In this document: positions 10,271-22,455 of the stretch, piece by piece
Position numbering within the stretch: the stretch's first letter is position 1
Layout of the letters: each line of letters begins with the position of its first letter
Assembly (NCBI RefSeq): GCF_910592395.1
Contig: NC_088314.1
Coordinates: 12,402,001-12,466,000 of the forward strand
Direction: 5' to 3'
DNA length: 64,000 nucleotides
Source: Lineus longissimus
Taxonomy: Eukaryota; Nemertea; Pilidiophora; Heteronemertea; Lineidae
The notes under the pieces: model-generated
The model's input: the letters and a program-made list of their open reading frames with translations, nothing else
Told to the model about the DNA's origin: nothing
The model's database searches: none
Position numbers and translations under genes: made by a program

Positions 10271-12573
10271 AAACTGCATGTAATTAACATGATTGATGTA
10301 TGAACATTTTCCCTCGCTCAGAATTGAAAAGTTTTGGCAAAAACAAACAGCACAAACGTATATGTGTCAATCAAATCACAATGCTAGTGTAAATAACACA
10401 TATATTTATTTTTTAATGGGTCGACGGGCCAAATAAACTTACTTTTAAGCCTGTATTTGTTAAAATGAAAGACAAACCGGCCAGCCGAGCAATGCAGCAT
10501 TTACCCATTGCATACATTGTTACATGATAACAGTGTAGACCGATACACACAGAATGGATCATCGCGAAACCCCACACAGCTCCTTCAAATATTATGTCGT
10601 TAATACTTGCTCAATAATTCTGAAACTTCGCACTGCACACCTTTGATGTTTTGACGGAACAGTTATCATCCTATCTTATTTATGAAATGTCCAGTCTTCC
10701 CAAAACTTCACCGACAGGGTATCACCTGGGTTCTCCCAGGACTTAAATCTTAGCAATTAAATTAGAATTAAATTACTAATCAAACTGGCTATTTATTGGT
10801 TATACATTAGTAAGACAAATCTTAGCAATTAATTTCTTAGTAATATATTGGTCAGATAAATCTTAGTAATTAAAAAATTAGTAATTTCTTTGTAAGATAA
10901 AAATTAAAACAAAAAATTTGTAATTTTTTTCTTAGTAATAAATTACCAATTCATATCTTGTCGATTTTTTTCCTAAAAGAATCATATAAGAATAATCTTA
11001 CTAAGATTTCAATTGCTAATTTATTGGCAAAAATAATCTTACTCATATAAATCTTACTATTTATCATCTTAATTGAAAATCACTAGAAACGTCTTAGCTA
11101 ACAATTTCTGATATACAACACTTTTATGTCATAGTTAACTACACTTATAAACTGTCGCTCTGCAGACTGCCGAGCACTGTAGTTGCGTCCAAGTATAGCA
11201 GTTTTTTGGCGAATTCACATCACAGTTGATTGTATCCGCATGGAGTAATTAGCTTTTAAGACAAGCTTACTCTTTGACACCAACAACTGAATTCATACTG
11301 TGTGTTATCAATTAACAACGTAGCTAATTATATGTAATTCAACTGCGTGCTAATCTCTTAAATGCTGTACTGATATACACTCGGAAATAGGTAGAAATCT
11401 AATGAGTTATTATATTCTATGGGGCCGCAGCAAGAGAGGATGGGGGCAATTGCCGTCATCAAAAGAAATGCTGTTACATAGAACAATAGTACATGGTGCT
11501 CAGTTATAATCTTCACTTGACTTGTATTTCAATGAATAACTTACAACTAGAATACAGGGATTAGTTCACTTTTTTTAAAAAAGTTTTCCATGAAGTTCAC
11601 TTAATGCAGCTCCACCAGTGTGCTTTAAGACGATATGATACTGTATATGTTAATTGTTGACAGCATTTCATGAGGCAGGTGTACTGTCCCTTTAATGACA
11701 AACAAGTTCCAATCCCTCTCAGATGAGAATTCTTAAAGGAGACTACTTAATTACACAATGGATGTATGAGCTTGCCAACTGTTCAATATAGATAATTAAC
11801 ACCGTGCAGCAATAAGTGCAACCAGTCAATATTGCAGGGTTGTGTATAAAGCCTAGGGGTACATGTCTTGTGTAGGCCTTTATAGTAGATCGGTTTTGAT
11901 GAGCCAGTAGCCCTATACCTGCTAAGACAAGAAACCTTTGGTGGAAACTGCTTAACATGCAGTTATTATGAAGCTTTACATGCCGCCGTGCCTTTGTGTC
12001 CAGTACCCTATGTTTGCCCTGTGAATAAGTCTAAAATGTCCTGGATAAAATGCCTGGTATTCTTTAATATCTGTTCCTGGAATCTATAGATCCAAGTTGG
12101 TTGGTTGCAATCCGATCATTAGTTTCGGAGTAATAGGACCTGGTGGCCATATTGGTCAATGGATTTTACTGAAAATCAGGGACGTTGTAGAGAGTACATA
12201 GATATACAATCACATGAAATATGGTTGCAATCCGACTTTGTTACATTGTTTCCTCTTAAACGTGAAATCCCATCATTAAAACATTTTTAATTGGGAAAAG
12301 ACAATTATCAGAAAGTAAAGTTTTACTTATTTTCTGGCCCTGAGCCGGGTTGAAGCAGAGTGGGTTACAGCCCTCCAGTATATAATTTGATGACAGTAGT
12401 ACAGCATGAACTCACAATCCCGAATGACTGGCACTGGGGTACTGTGATATCGAAAATCATTGGGCAGATGTTGGACAAAGGCTGCAGATTATAAATTTTA
12501 TTTTGAGTAAAGATTTATTTTAATATTTTCCTCTGACCAAAAACTTCACCCAGCAATGCTCGTGATTGTCAAT
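10271..12573. other. No gene; AT-rich repeats and repeat fragments
   Basis: No coding frame is credible. The stretch at 10,735-11,100 is a separate AT-rich repeat. The stretch at 12,090-12,260 duplicates the repeat unit of the preceding Helentron-like copy. Confidence 0.5.
10735..11100. repeat. AT-rich imperfect palindromic repeat
   Basis: Many degenerate copies of TCTTAGTAATTAA and its complement (TTACTAAGATT) fill about 365 bp, giving extensive self-complementarity. It could be a decayed MITE. No ends were defined. Confidence 0.5.
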
Positions 12574-13557
12574 GAAATGGCTAGGGGCCATTGTGCTCAC
12601 CGGTATTTAGGTAACGACTTAATTGACAATGGACCTTGAAAAGTAGGTCAAATCAAAAACCTGTATATTATGCAATGTATCCTTGCTGGGAGTACCAACC
12701 ATAACAACTTTATCGAATACGAATCACTAATGAGCGAGATACCGCACTTTATAGGTTTTCACCTTTTGCCCCCTGGTGTCCAAGTCGCAAAACAGATCAG
12801 ACCAAAAATCAGTGTTAGAGGTAAACTGAGCTAGGGGGTCTTGTGTACAAAGTTTCAAGCCCCTAGCCCCAGCAGTTACGAAACATGCCACAGTTATGCT
12901 CAAACGGCCAATTTACGCCATTTGACCTCTATGACCTTGAAAAATAGGTCAAAACCTCTATGATATGTGACGTATCCTAGCTGGGAGTACCTACCATAAA
13001 AATTTCATCAAAAACAAATCACTAATAAGTGAGATATTACACTTTTTGTGTTTTCTGTTTTGGCCCCCTGGTGGCCAAGTCAAGAATCAGATCAGACCAA
13101 AATTTGCTGTCAGAAGTAATCTGACCTAGGGGGTCATGCATAAAAAACTTCCAAGCTCATAGCCCACCAGTTAAGAAACGTGCCACAGTTACACTCAAAT
13201 GGCCAATTTACGCCATTTGACCTCTGTGACCTTGAAAAGTACGTCAAATCAAACACATGTATGATATGTGATATATCCTTGCTAGGAGTACCTACCATAA
13301 AAATGTTATCAAAAACAAATCACTAATAAGTGAGATATCACACTACTTATGTCTTCAGTTTTGGCCCCCTGGTGACCAAGCCAGACCGAAATTCAGTGTC
13401 AAAGGTCATCTGACTTAGGGGGGGTCATGCATACAAAGTTTTGAGTCCATAGCCCTAGCGGTTAAGAAACGTGCCACTGTTTTTGAAATAGGATACGATG
13501 GACGACGGACACTGCGGTGTTGTATAGACCCACCGTGCCGTGCCGGTGAGCCAAAAA
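12574..13557 (+). mobile_element. Helentron-like element with ~300-bp tandem core
   Basis: The left end is GAAATGGCTAGGGGCCATTG then TGCTCACCGG. The right end is GCCGGTGAGCCAAAA. Three units of about 300 bp each hold TGACCTYTRTGACCTTGA, GATATCACAC and CCCCCTGGTGGCC-like cores; the exact core is at 13,064-13,076. A short GACGACGGAC tract precedes the end. Confidence 0.7.
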
Positions 13558-14423
13558 TGGTGAAATGAAATTATTATTTTTATTCTCCCTCCCCCTGAAA
13601 AAAGCTTGTGATGTATCATTGCTAGGAGAACCTACCATAGAAACGTTACCGAAATCGAGGCACTTATAGATATCACACTTTTTAGTTTTCCACTTCTGGC
13701 CCTCCTGTTTGCCAAGACAAGAGTCAAATCGAATCGAATTTTGGTGTCAGAGGTCACATGACATAGGGAGTCATGTGTACCAAATTTCAAGTTCACATCT
13801 TTTGCGGTTAAGAAACGTGCCATTTACGCCATTTAACATCTGTGACCTTGAAAATTAGGTCAAATCAAAACCTGTAAGATATGTAATGTATCCTTGCTTG
13901 GCATACCTACCATAAAAATATCATCGAAAACAAGTAACTGATAAGCTAATTATTACACTTTTTACCTTTCTACATTTTGGCCCCCTTGTTGCCAAGTCAA
14001 GAATCAGATCGAACCGAAATTCGGTGCCAGAGTTCACATGGTGTAGGGAGTCATGTGTACCAAATTTCAGTTCATAGCTTCACCGGTTAAGAATCGTGCC
14101 ATAGTTACGCTCAAACGACCAATTTACGCCATTTGACCTCCAAGACCTTGAAAATTAGGTCAAATCAAAAACCCGTTCGATATGTGATGTATCCATGCTT
14201 GGAGAACCTACCATAAAACTTTTATCGAAAACGAGTCACTCATTTCAATGTCAGAGGTCACCAAACCTGAGGGGTCCTGTATACAAAGTTTCAAGTTCAT
14301 AGCTCTAGTGATTAAGAAACATGCCGCTGTTTTTGAAACAGGATACAGACAACGATGACGATGATGGACGACGACAGACGACGGACACATCGGTGTTGTA
14401 TAGACTCCCTTACGGTGAAAAAA
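13558..14423 (+). mobile_element. Second Helentron-like copy, 5' end missing
   Basis: Two and a half further tandem units end with a GACGATGACGATGATGGACG tract and TCCCTTACGGTGAAAAAA. A separate left terminus is absent, so this is either a truncated copy or an extension of the adjacent element. Confidence 0.55.
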
Positions 14424-14599
14424 TGATAACGATCGGTCAAAAACTGAAGACGCTAGAGCGCTGACAAGGGTGTCGCGATATGTCTTCGGCTAATGTATAA
14501 CGGCAGCTGTGGAAACTAACCTGCAATGTAATAAGCTGGTAAGATTGTCATGGAGAGTGAATACAAGTACCATTGATTATCTACGCATTCTTTGTTATT

Positions 14600-14608
14600 T
14601 GGTGTCAG
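14600..14608 (+). other. Primer-binding site remnant
   Basis: TGGTGTCAG fits the complement of a tRNA-Leu 3' end. It lies about 20 bases before the gag ATG. The match fades after nine bases. Confidence 0.45.
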
Positions 14609-14630
14609 TAAATGGTGATAAAAACCCGAA

Positions 14631-15897
14631 ATGAACGCTGCGTTTCGTGAGCCAAATGAGCTGAAGCTAACTGGTAATGTTAGTCAGAACTGGAAGAAGT
14701 TCAAACAGGAATTCAAGATATTCCTGGCTGCTGCAGACCTCGATGGTAAGGCGGACAAACGAAAGGTCATGGTACTGCTCAACCAAATCGGCACTGATGC
14801 ACTAGCAGTGTATTATACATTCACATGGGCCACTGCAGGCGATGATCATAAACTCGAGAAGGTGTTTGAAAAGTTTCAAGCCCATAGTAACCCAATTAAA
14901 AACGAGACATTCGAGAGGCAGTTGTTTTTATGCCGTGTGCAGAAGGAGGAATCCATTGACCAATTTGTAACAAGTCTCAGGAGACTGTCAGTAAATTGCA
15001 ACTATGGTGACCTGAGAAAGTCATTGATCAGAGATCAGGTGGTGTCGGGTGTCGCCGATGCTGATGTTAAAGAACGATTGTTACGTTGATCTGACTTTAG
15101 ATAGTGCTGTGAAATTGTGTAGAGCTTCTGAGACTAGCAAAGCTCATCTGAAGGGCCTGGCTAGTGCCACTGGTGGTGTCAGTTCGTCGAAAGCTGAAGC
15201 AGAAGTTCATGCTTTTCACCAACGTGGTCAACGTGGATCATGGCGGGGTGCTCGCCGTGGAGTTAAATCGAATGGTGCAACGAAATTCGAATCGAAACCC
15301 AGTGCTAGTGGTAAATCGTCATCAACTGGAAAATGCACGCGCTGTGGGTTTATGTTTCACAAGTTTGGGAAGTGCCCGGCACTTGATAAAGAGTGCATGA
15401 AATGTAACAAAGTAGGACATTTTGCTACATGTTGTCATGCAACGATGCCGAATATGAAGCAGAGAAATTGTCATTACTTGGCAACCGACGCTGAACTATA
15501 TGATGAGTTCGCAGACACACAAAATGAAGATGGTCTATTTATAGACTCGATTGGTAATGGGTGTGGTGCGAATCGCCATAACCAATGGCATGTGGATGTG
15601 AGTATCCAAGACAAGCCTGTGTCGTTCAAAATTGACTCTGGGGCCGAGATCAATTGTATTTCGAAGACCCTGTGTGATGAGTTGGGTCAGAGGGATTTAG
15701 AACCAACGGAAACGCGTCTGATTGGTTATTTTGGGCAACGCCGCTGCCCACTCGGGAAAGTAACACTCGATGTCAAGTACAAAGGGAAAGTGTACCCTAC
15801 TTCATTCCAAGTAATCGATGGTGTGGTGAACGTGAAACCAGTTTTAGGACTGAATACATGCTTGGAAATGAACCTGATCAAACAATTTATACAATGA
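14631..15897 (+). pseudogene. Ty3/gypsy gag and protease (one frameshift)
   Basis: The first open part (14,631-15,089, 152 codons) matches the retrotransposon gag fold: WKKFKQEFKIFLAA near the start, and EESIDQFVTSLRRL later. A frameshift near 15,088 moves the reading frame to 15,092-15,897. That part carries two CX2CX4HX4C zinc knuckles (CTRCGFMFHKFGKC and CMKCNKVGHFATCC), then an aspartic protease with IDSGAEINCI. In life this polyprotein packages RNA and is cleaved by the protease. Here the frameshift, and a stop right after the protease, separate it from the polymerase. The residue pattern resembles the K02A2.6-like gypsy group. Confidence 0.75.
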
Positions 15898-17737
15898 CTG
15901 AGAATGCTGATGAAAATCCGAACAAGATTCTTGACTTGACGGATTTCCGGAGGTTTTCGGTAGATTAGGCTGTATGTCTAAAGAATACGACATAAATGTG
16001 GATTCCTCGGTACCCCCGGTGGTGCACCCTCCGCGTCGCGTCCCTTATGCATTTAGGGACCGACTCAAAGCTCAACTTCGTAAAATGCAACAGGAAGGGG
16101 TAATTGAGAAAGTCGAGGAACCTAGTAAATGGGTTAATTCGATGGTCGTGATAGAGAAAAGCAGTGGACGAGGTCTCAGAATTTGTATTGATCCGAAAGA
16201 CTTGATCTTGCTCTTGATCTTAAATCCGCACCAGAATATTGGCAACGCATTGCCTCACAGATGTTTGACGATTTGATTTGAAAGGCGTTGAGGTCATCAT
16301 GGATGACATTTTGGTCTGGGGATCGACAATGAAAGAGCACAACGAGAGATTACGTCGCGTATTGGAACGTGTCCGAAAGGAAAATCTCACCCTGAATCGT
16401 GATAAGTGCAAAGTTGGTGATACCTCATTCGCATACATGGGTAGCAACCTGTCTGAATATGGACTCCAAGTGACAGATAGTCGAATTACTGCTATCACCC
16501 AATTCGCAGAACCGGAAGACAAGACCGAACTCTTGAGATTTCTGGGGATGGTGAATTTCGTTGGGAAATTCATCCCAAATCTATCGCAGAAAAGTAGTGC
16601 CCTGCGTGAATTGCTGAAACAAGACATTGCATGGCATTGGGATGAGCGCCATTCCAAATGCATGAATGAGTTGAAAACTGCCCTCACACAGGCACCAGTG
16701 TTAGCCTTTTTCAATCCGAAGGAACCGGTGACTGTGTCAGTGGATGTATCAATGAAAGGCCTAGGTGCATGTGTTTTGCAAAAAGGGCGTCCCGTTGCGT
16801 ATGCTTCGCGAACTCTAAATCCAGCTGAATTGAATTATGCGAATATTGAATGCGAGATGTTAGATGTGTGGGGTTGTGAGAAATTTCATGAATATCTGTA
16901 CGGACAGACAGACATTATTGTTGGAAAGTGACCAAAAGCCACTTGAGGCTTTGTGGAAGAAAGCCGTAGCATTTGCCCCACCGCGTATTCAAAGATGGCT
17001 AATCCGCTTACAGAAGTATGACATAAGTATCAACTATGTCCGTGGTAAAGGTATGCACATCGCAGATGCACTGAGTCGCACGCCTGTTGGACACTCAGAA
17101 TCGATGAATGTTGTAAATCAAGTTGTGCATGTGATTGAACATTTACCAGTGACCCCTGAACGTTTGGCTGATTTAAAAACAGCCACAGCGGAGGATGAGA
17201 CATTATGTGAACTGAAACGTGTCGTGCTGAGAGGTTGGCCTAAAAGTCGACAGCTAGTGGATCAGCGTATCCGTGCTTATTGGCCATATAAAGAGGAGAT
17301 TACTGTTGAGGATGGACTATTGTTGAAATTAGACCGTCTGATTGTGCCGGAGAATCTTCGAGCAGAAATGCGCCTGAAAATTCATAGTAGTCACCTTGGT
17401 GTTGAAAAATGGAGTCAGAGAGCGCTTGCTTGAATGACAAAACAAGCAGAAACTGTTTCATGATCGAGGAGCCATACCCCTCCAACCGCTCCAACCTGGA
17501 GACACTATTCGTTTGCATGATGGTAAACGTTGGCAACCTGCTCTTGTACAAGAGAAGTTGTCACAACCAAGGTCATACCTTGTGGAGCAGAAAGGCAGAC
17601 TTTATCGCAGAAACCGTAAATTCCTGATGAGAACAGCTGAACCAACACCGCAGCAAGTACGGCAAACGTTGGATGCACCAACACCAGTCATTAACCCGGA
17701 TCCCGGTGTAACTCAACCAACACCAGTAATAATCCAA
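15898..17737 (+). pseudogene. Ty3/gypsy pol with internal deletions
   Basis: RT begins at about 15,974 (VPYAFRDRLKAQLRKMQ, SKWVNSMVVIEKSSG). Much of the finger-palm region after CIDPKDL is missing. RT resumes at 16,278 with VIMDDILVWG, where the usual Y of YxDD is M. RNase H (VDVSMKGLGACVLQKGRPVA) follows and shifts frame near 16,920. A connecting segment ends at the start of the integrase zinc finger (IHSSHLGVEK). The whole DDE core is deleted, and only the C-terminal tail (LHDGKRWQPALV, YRRNRKF) remains from about 17,505. At least four disruptions make it inactive. Confidence 0.75.
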
Positions 17738-17995
17738 ATTAGGAATCGAATTGCGCTCAAAATCAGACTTGGCCTAAATCTTTGGTCCAAATATGCACAT
17801 ATGGAAGACCATATATGCACATGATGAAAATGATCCGTCAAAAAATGAAGACAGTAGAGCGCTGACAAGGCAAAAAGTTTACGAACTGACCGACGGACTG
17901 ACGCACAACAGACCACCACTAACTACCCCCGAGCACAGCATAAGCCCTATTGGTCTATGACCTAGTGGGCTAAAAAGTCTGGCCTAGTATTTTCT
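17738..17995 (+). repeat. Repeat shared with 37,470-37,735
   Basis: AGAGCGCTGACAAGGCAAAA, CGCACAACAGACCACCACT and GAGCACAGCATRAGCCCTAT recur in the same order near 37,600-37,690. Both copies end GGGCTAAAAAGTCTGGCC. It is the 3' part of another tandem-core family. Confidence 0.7.
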
Positions 17996-19055
17996 GATTC
18001 TCATGACAGCCAGACCCCGTTAGCCAAAGTTGAGCGAAATAGGTGGAATGCCTCTCAGCTGGATGTTTATGATAGGTCAGATGAGCTGATTGATTGCACT
18101 CCGCGGCCTTCCTCCAAGACATCTGCTATTGCACCACAGACACCACCTGCTGTGTTAGGTTTACCTGTCTTACTGGGTTCATTACCCTTGGTGCAATATG
18201 GGTATGTGGATTAGTGGATTAGATCGAATGCACTCAATGTGTTGCTGACATGGCTGAATGGGGTGCCGGTGTAGACGTTGAAAATGTCCTAGGATAAACT
18301 TTCCGGGAACAAAGGATTCTATTATGCGCTGGAGATATTGACGGTCATGGCCTCTATAGAACCATATGCCATAAATAGGCCCAGACACTTTTTCCAGGAG
18401 GGACACCTTTTACTTTTACACCGGCTTCATAAAAGAATCGTTCTTCAGATCATTTTTACAACAAGCGGACGACGATCCATTGTTTTTATGTGTTAGCACT
18501 GGGAGAATGTCAATAGTGGCTTTTGAAAATTATCTTGCATTCCTGAGTCTATCGGTAACCTATTTACAGGTGTAAAATGGCATTAAGCAGGTTACTTCTG
18601 AAAGAAATAATTTATCTTGACCTGCTTGACGGGCTGCTTATGATGTCATTCTAAACCATCAGGCCGGTAATAATGGGAATGGACCACTGATTTTGATTTG
18701 TGGGTTATTATTATGTTAGCGTATTTTATAACTTTTTCACAATTTATTTTGTCCGACTTTTAACAAATTTTCCCTACTAATTCATAAGACTGTCAATATT
18801 ATTAGGTCTGCTTATCAATGTTTACGAAACTACTTTTCACCAATTTTATAAGCTAACATTGCGTAGGCCGAGTCCAGCATGTGAATGTCCACTTATGGCA
18901 TTACTCCCTGTTATCTGTTAAATATTTCAGGCTTTTGTCACATTGAATGATAACACCATTCCATCAGTGGAGAAAGAAATGAATGGAATGGTTTCCAAAT
19001 TTAGCAGAAATTCTTCAATTTCTTCATTGGTAGTGGTGTTTGTTATGAAGAAATT
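17996..19055. other. No gene assigned
   Basis: A short open stretch at 18,001-18,210 (containing ERNRWNASQLDVYDRSDEL) looks coding but has no start and matches nothing I recognise. It may be a retrotransposon tail. The remainder is AT-rich with weak inverted repeats near 18,710-18,860. Confidence 0.35.
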
Positions 19056-19436
19056 TTAATCAGACAGGGATTTGATGATTATTTCATCAGAAGCAGTCAA
19101 CTGATGAATTTCTGTATCTTTCTTAATGTCAAATATTACTCGCATTTTCTTTTTAGTATCTGTACCTCTCTGTCGCATTCCACAAGAGCTGCATTTGAAA
19201 GTTTTAGATAGTAGAGAATCCTCTGGAATTGTGGTTCCACAACGACAAGCATGTCTAAAATTAACAGATACTTGATTGATTGTACTATTTTCAATACTAC
19301 GCGAAGTACTGATTTCAACATCTTGGTCATTCACAAGTTCGGCAAGATCATGGCGAGCCTTTATGATTGTGTCTGATGTTGTGGACAGGCAACTAACAAA
19401 ATTGTAGTCTATTACTGAGAGGCTGGCAAGTTCATA
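19056..19436 (-). pseudogene. RPA-like protein, last coding segment
   Basis: The minus strand is open from the border of the LINE insertion down to the stop at 19,056. It reads ELASLSVIDYNFVSC, then HACRCGTTIPEDS and FKCSSCGMRQRG, a CxC...CxxC zinc-ribbon-like arrangement followed by a basic KKKMRVIFDIKKD. It follows, on the same strand, an OB-fold segment at 20,810-20,976, and the LINE lies exactly between them. Together they resemble replication-protein-A-like single-strand DNA-binding proteins. The family call is by pattern and moderate. The gene is interrupted, so it is probably dead unless the LINE is spliced out. Confidence 0.5.
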
Positions 19437-20815
19437 TTATTATTAATTATTTATTATTAAAACAATTTATATAGTGCCTTTTGTAAAACACTTCAAGGCG
19501 CTTTACATTTAATTTTAAAAAATAAATAAATTTCAATGCATACAGGAATTTTGCTGTAAAACAATAATAGATAAAACTGAGACTATAAGACATTAGGTAA
19601 GACAATTAGAGACAAGATGACTATAAAACATTCTAGAGTGCATTGTCACCAAAAAAGTGCTGCCTAAAAAGATATGTTTTTAAGTGTGACTTAAAAGTTT
19701 TGATGTTAGCTATGGATTTTAAAACATCTGGTAATTTGTTCCAAAGTTTTGGGCCCGCCACAGAGAAGCTTGAAGATCCAATCGCCCTGCGAGTGCGGAC
19801 CTCCCGGCATAGACTTTTACTACTTGATCTGAGAGTGCGGGCCGGAGCATAAGCCGATACACAGTCTGCGAGGTTCTGCGGAGCAGTTCCTGAGACATTT
19901 AAAGGCCATGACGTTGATCTTATACTCCGTGCGCGCCCTCAGAGGCAGCCAGTGGAGGTCACGAAGCACAGGGGTGATATGGTCTCTTCTAGCCACTCTC
20001 ATGACAAGACGTGCAGCTGAATTTTGTACTATTTGTAGTTTCCTCAAGTTTGACTCAGATGCATTGTATAGTATACTATTGCAATAGTCCAAGCGTGATA
20101 GCACCAAAGTTCTGACTGCACTCACTGTAGCCGACTGACTGATGAAATGTTTTATTTTTCCAAGACGGTAGAGCTGGAAATTGGCTGCTCGACACAAGTT
20201 GCCGATATGCTTGCTCATTGTCATTTCATGGTCGAAAGTCACTCCTAGAAGTTTGATAGAGTTACTGAGTGCGATATCTGTATCACAGAAATTCAGTCTC
20301 AGATTGGCAAGAAGTTTCTGGTCAGGTTTGGCACTAGCAACAAAGAATTCCGTCCTGTCATTGTTCAGTTTAAGCTTATTGATAGTCATCCAGTTTTGAA
20401 TCTCAGTGATGCACTTTGAGAGCCTTGCTAAGACAGAGTTCACCTCCGACGGATTGTTTGGGTCAAACACAACGTAAAGGTTGCTGTCATCGGCATACAG
20501 AATGTATGGCAACAAGTAAGATCTTATTATATCTCCTAGATGACTACTGTACGCCGTGAACAGCAGATGGCCTAGAAAAGAGCCTTGCGGCACACCAAAG
20601 CGGAGTGGAGAAGCATCTGACACTGCGTCATTGACCGTCACCTCCTGTATTCGTCCGGACAGGTACGAGCGGAACCAATCCAGGGCAGTACCGCGAATTT
20701 CACATCTCCTGTCAAGGCGACTTAAAAGTATCTCGTGATCAATAGTGTCAAAGGCGGCGGACAGGTCCAGTGCCACTACGAAGACTGCTTTCCCTGTATC
20801 CAGTACACGTGTGTC
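19437..20815 (-). mobile_element. 5'-truncated CR1/L2-type LINE
   Basis: Only the 3' half of a non-LTR retrotransposon is present. Its 3' UTR ends AGCGCCTTGAAGTG, then GGCACTATATAAATTG and a (TAATAA)n tail at 19,438-19,463, a tail type of L2-like elements. It was inserted into a coding exon of the RPA-like gene, which reads up to it from the right and resumes on the left. Clear target duplications were not found. Confidence 0.8.
19633..20815 (-). pseudogene. LINE reverse transcriptase, C-terminal part
   Basis: On the minus strand it begins in LDTGKAVFVVALDLSAAFDT. The RT core follows with FGVPQGSFLG and the catalytic YILYADDSNLY, then the connection region SRLDYCNSIL and LHWLPLRARTEYKI. A frameshift near 19,890 moves the ending, which finishes KTFKSHLKTYLFRQ, to the frame stopping at 19,633. 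The endonuclease and N-terminal RT motifs are absent. FADD-type chemistry would be intact, but the truncation and frameshift make it non-autonomous. The spacing of LDLSAAFDTIDH to GVPQGS places it in the CR1/L2/Rex group. Confidence 0.85.
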
Positions 20816-20976
20816 TTTCCCGATTCAATTTTTTGAACGGAAGAGCCCCAAAGAGCTAGTTTTACAGCACTTGTTTGAACGGAAATCACAGCTTCTTGTA
20901 GGTGCAATAGTGATCCATAAATTTCCTTCTGCTGAATTTCATCTGATAACTTCCTTACTGTCGCAACAACACGTAC
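20810..20976 (-). pseudogene. RPA-like OB-fold exon, interrupted by the LINE
   Basis: A TTATCTTTTCAG acceptor precedes position 20,976. The exon then reads VRVVATVRKLSDE, LLHLQEAVISVQTSAVKLAL, WGSSVQKIESGKTH. The hydrophobic/charged pattern ending LWG...IE.GK is that of an RPA70-like OB domain. The reading frame stops where the LINE begins, at about 20,810. The rest of the gene is on the other side of the insertion. Confidence 0.55.
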
Positions 20977-21464
20977 CTGAAAAGATAAGACATGTATATA
21001 ATGAAGTGAGACAATTAGTTTGAAAAATAGTGCTGAGGATGATTTTTTTGGGCATGTCCCCATGACAATAATCATGATAATACATTGAAGGCTTTTATTG
21101 GCATCATATACAAAAGCCATGTTCACACTAGACAATTATAGGACATTCAATGTGGTCCACAATTAGTGTTGCTACAGGAATCGGTTCGGCACCCATCCAA
21201 ATCGATTTATCGAAGTCGATTTGTGAACCGTTTTCAAACTCATTGAGCCATTGCGCATTCTTCGTTCAACTTGCATTCCTTTGAGGAATTCGGTATGAAA
21301 GCGGTTGTAGTGCCCAACACGTCTTAAGAAGGGTACCAACTTCAGATTGAGAAGGTAGTGGTGCACACATTGTTGTAAAATCTATTTCAAGGCTCCTATA
21401 GCATAAACATTTGCATCCTTCTCATATATATCCTGTCTGAAGAAGTGTATAAAGAATCCCATAC

Positions 21465-21670
21465 CTTTTGGCAAATCTGTAAACTTTTCAAATCCTTCAG
21501 TGGAGTATCGATGATTGTATTTAGGTCAACTGCTGGTGTTTTCATCTTAAATGGTAAGGTTGTTGTATTCTGCTTTTCAATTGTTGGAATTGTATGTTAT
21601 CTTAAAGTCCTTTTTCGTGTTGTCTTGATAATCAGGAATCAATTGAACGTTCTTGATTTTGACAGGACTT
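21465..21670 (-). pseudogene. RPA-like gene, internal exon with frameshift
   Basis: It is bounded by a TCTATTTTCAG acceptor and by CAAAAG followed by a GTATGG donor. Joined to the previous exon in phase 2, it reads SPVKIKNVQLIPDYQDN, KKDFKITYNSN and then meets a stop. In a shifted frame it continues TLPFKMKTPAVDLNTIID and PLKDLKSLQICQK. The lysine-rich SPVKI...V start is typical of the segment entering an OB domain. One small indel near 21,570 explains the break. Confidence 0.5.
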
Positions 21671-21799
21671 CTGAAAATAGATTAATATGAACGATTGGTT
21701 AGTTACATACACAGTGCCTGCCATGAGAAAAATCCACGGGCACCATCAGTCACTCCCGCAACCCTTTCCACGGGCACTATTTTTTTCACTCCCGCCCGC

Positions 21800-22455
21800 T
21801 GTCGGGCAGGCCATGCCAGTAAACGGGCGCGATCACGCCCGCGCCCGTGATCACACCTGCGCCCGCAAACTACTGCCAGGAAACGGGCGCGATCACGCCT
21901 ACGGCCGCATGAGACGCCTGTAAACAATTCCAGAGTAAAAAAATGTCTGGGCAAGTCGCAGGACTAAGTCATGCTGCCCGTCGGGCATGGCAATTTATTA
22001 CATTATGAACAAGGAATTTAGACAAAAAACTAGTTTTATCTGCTATGTACTTTTTGCAGCCAACTCTCGGCGAAGAAACATTCTCAAAACGCCTACAATC
22101 CACTTTGTAATGCTTAGTTCCATCCTGATTCGATATGCCATTACCGCGCACTGCAGCAACTGCCAACTATAGAGAAGTGTACAGTCTGGCGTGTACCCAG
22201 CGCTAAATGGAATAATTACCGCGCTGAGTGAGACTCTAGCTTTCCCCGAAATGGAACTCTGGATACAGGGAAATGAATCACGATCGTGCTGGGAATCGGC
22301 TGGTGTTATCGCGCCGGTGTTTTGTTATGGCGGGCGGCACGCGCCCCTCAAGTGTCCGGCGGGCGTTATGGATAGCGCTCGTGCGGAGTAGTTTACGAGC
22401 GTTTGCGGACGCGGGCGTGATCGTGCCCGTTTCCTGGCATGGACTGCATACACAT
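21800..22455. mobile_element. GC-rich inverted-repeat element (MITE-like)
   Basis: CCATGCCAGTAAACGGGCGC, then GATCACGCCCGCGCCCG (from about 21,811), is matched on the other strand by the sequence ending GTGCCCGTTTCCTGGCATGG near 22,442. A second partial copy of the left motif starts near 21,874 (TGCCAGGAAACGGGCGCGAT). The CpG content is far above the surroundings. It lies in the intron between the first two exons of the RPA-like gene. Exact ends and target duplication are unclear. Confidence 0.5.

Larger units (their letters stand above)
14470..17737 (+). mobile_element. Defective Ty3/gypsy retrotransposon
   Basis: A gag-protease-RT-RNase H-integrase series lies in the canonical order but is broken by frameshifts and internal deletions. 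A 5' LTR remnant may span about 14,470-14,598. TGGTGTCAG at 14,600-14,608 fits the first nine bases of a tRNA-Leu primer-binding site. No 3' LTR is visible: the sequence changes abruptly at about 17,738 to another repeat that also occurs at 37,470. The flank left of the insertion (14,432-14,469) belongs to that same repeat, so the element sits within it. Confidence 0.75.

Noticed and set aside
19643-20738. Plus-strand frames across the LINE
   Set aside because: Antisense shadows of the reverse transcriptase, which has clear catalytic motifs on the minus strand.
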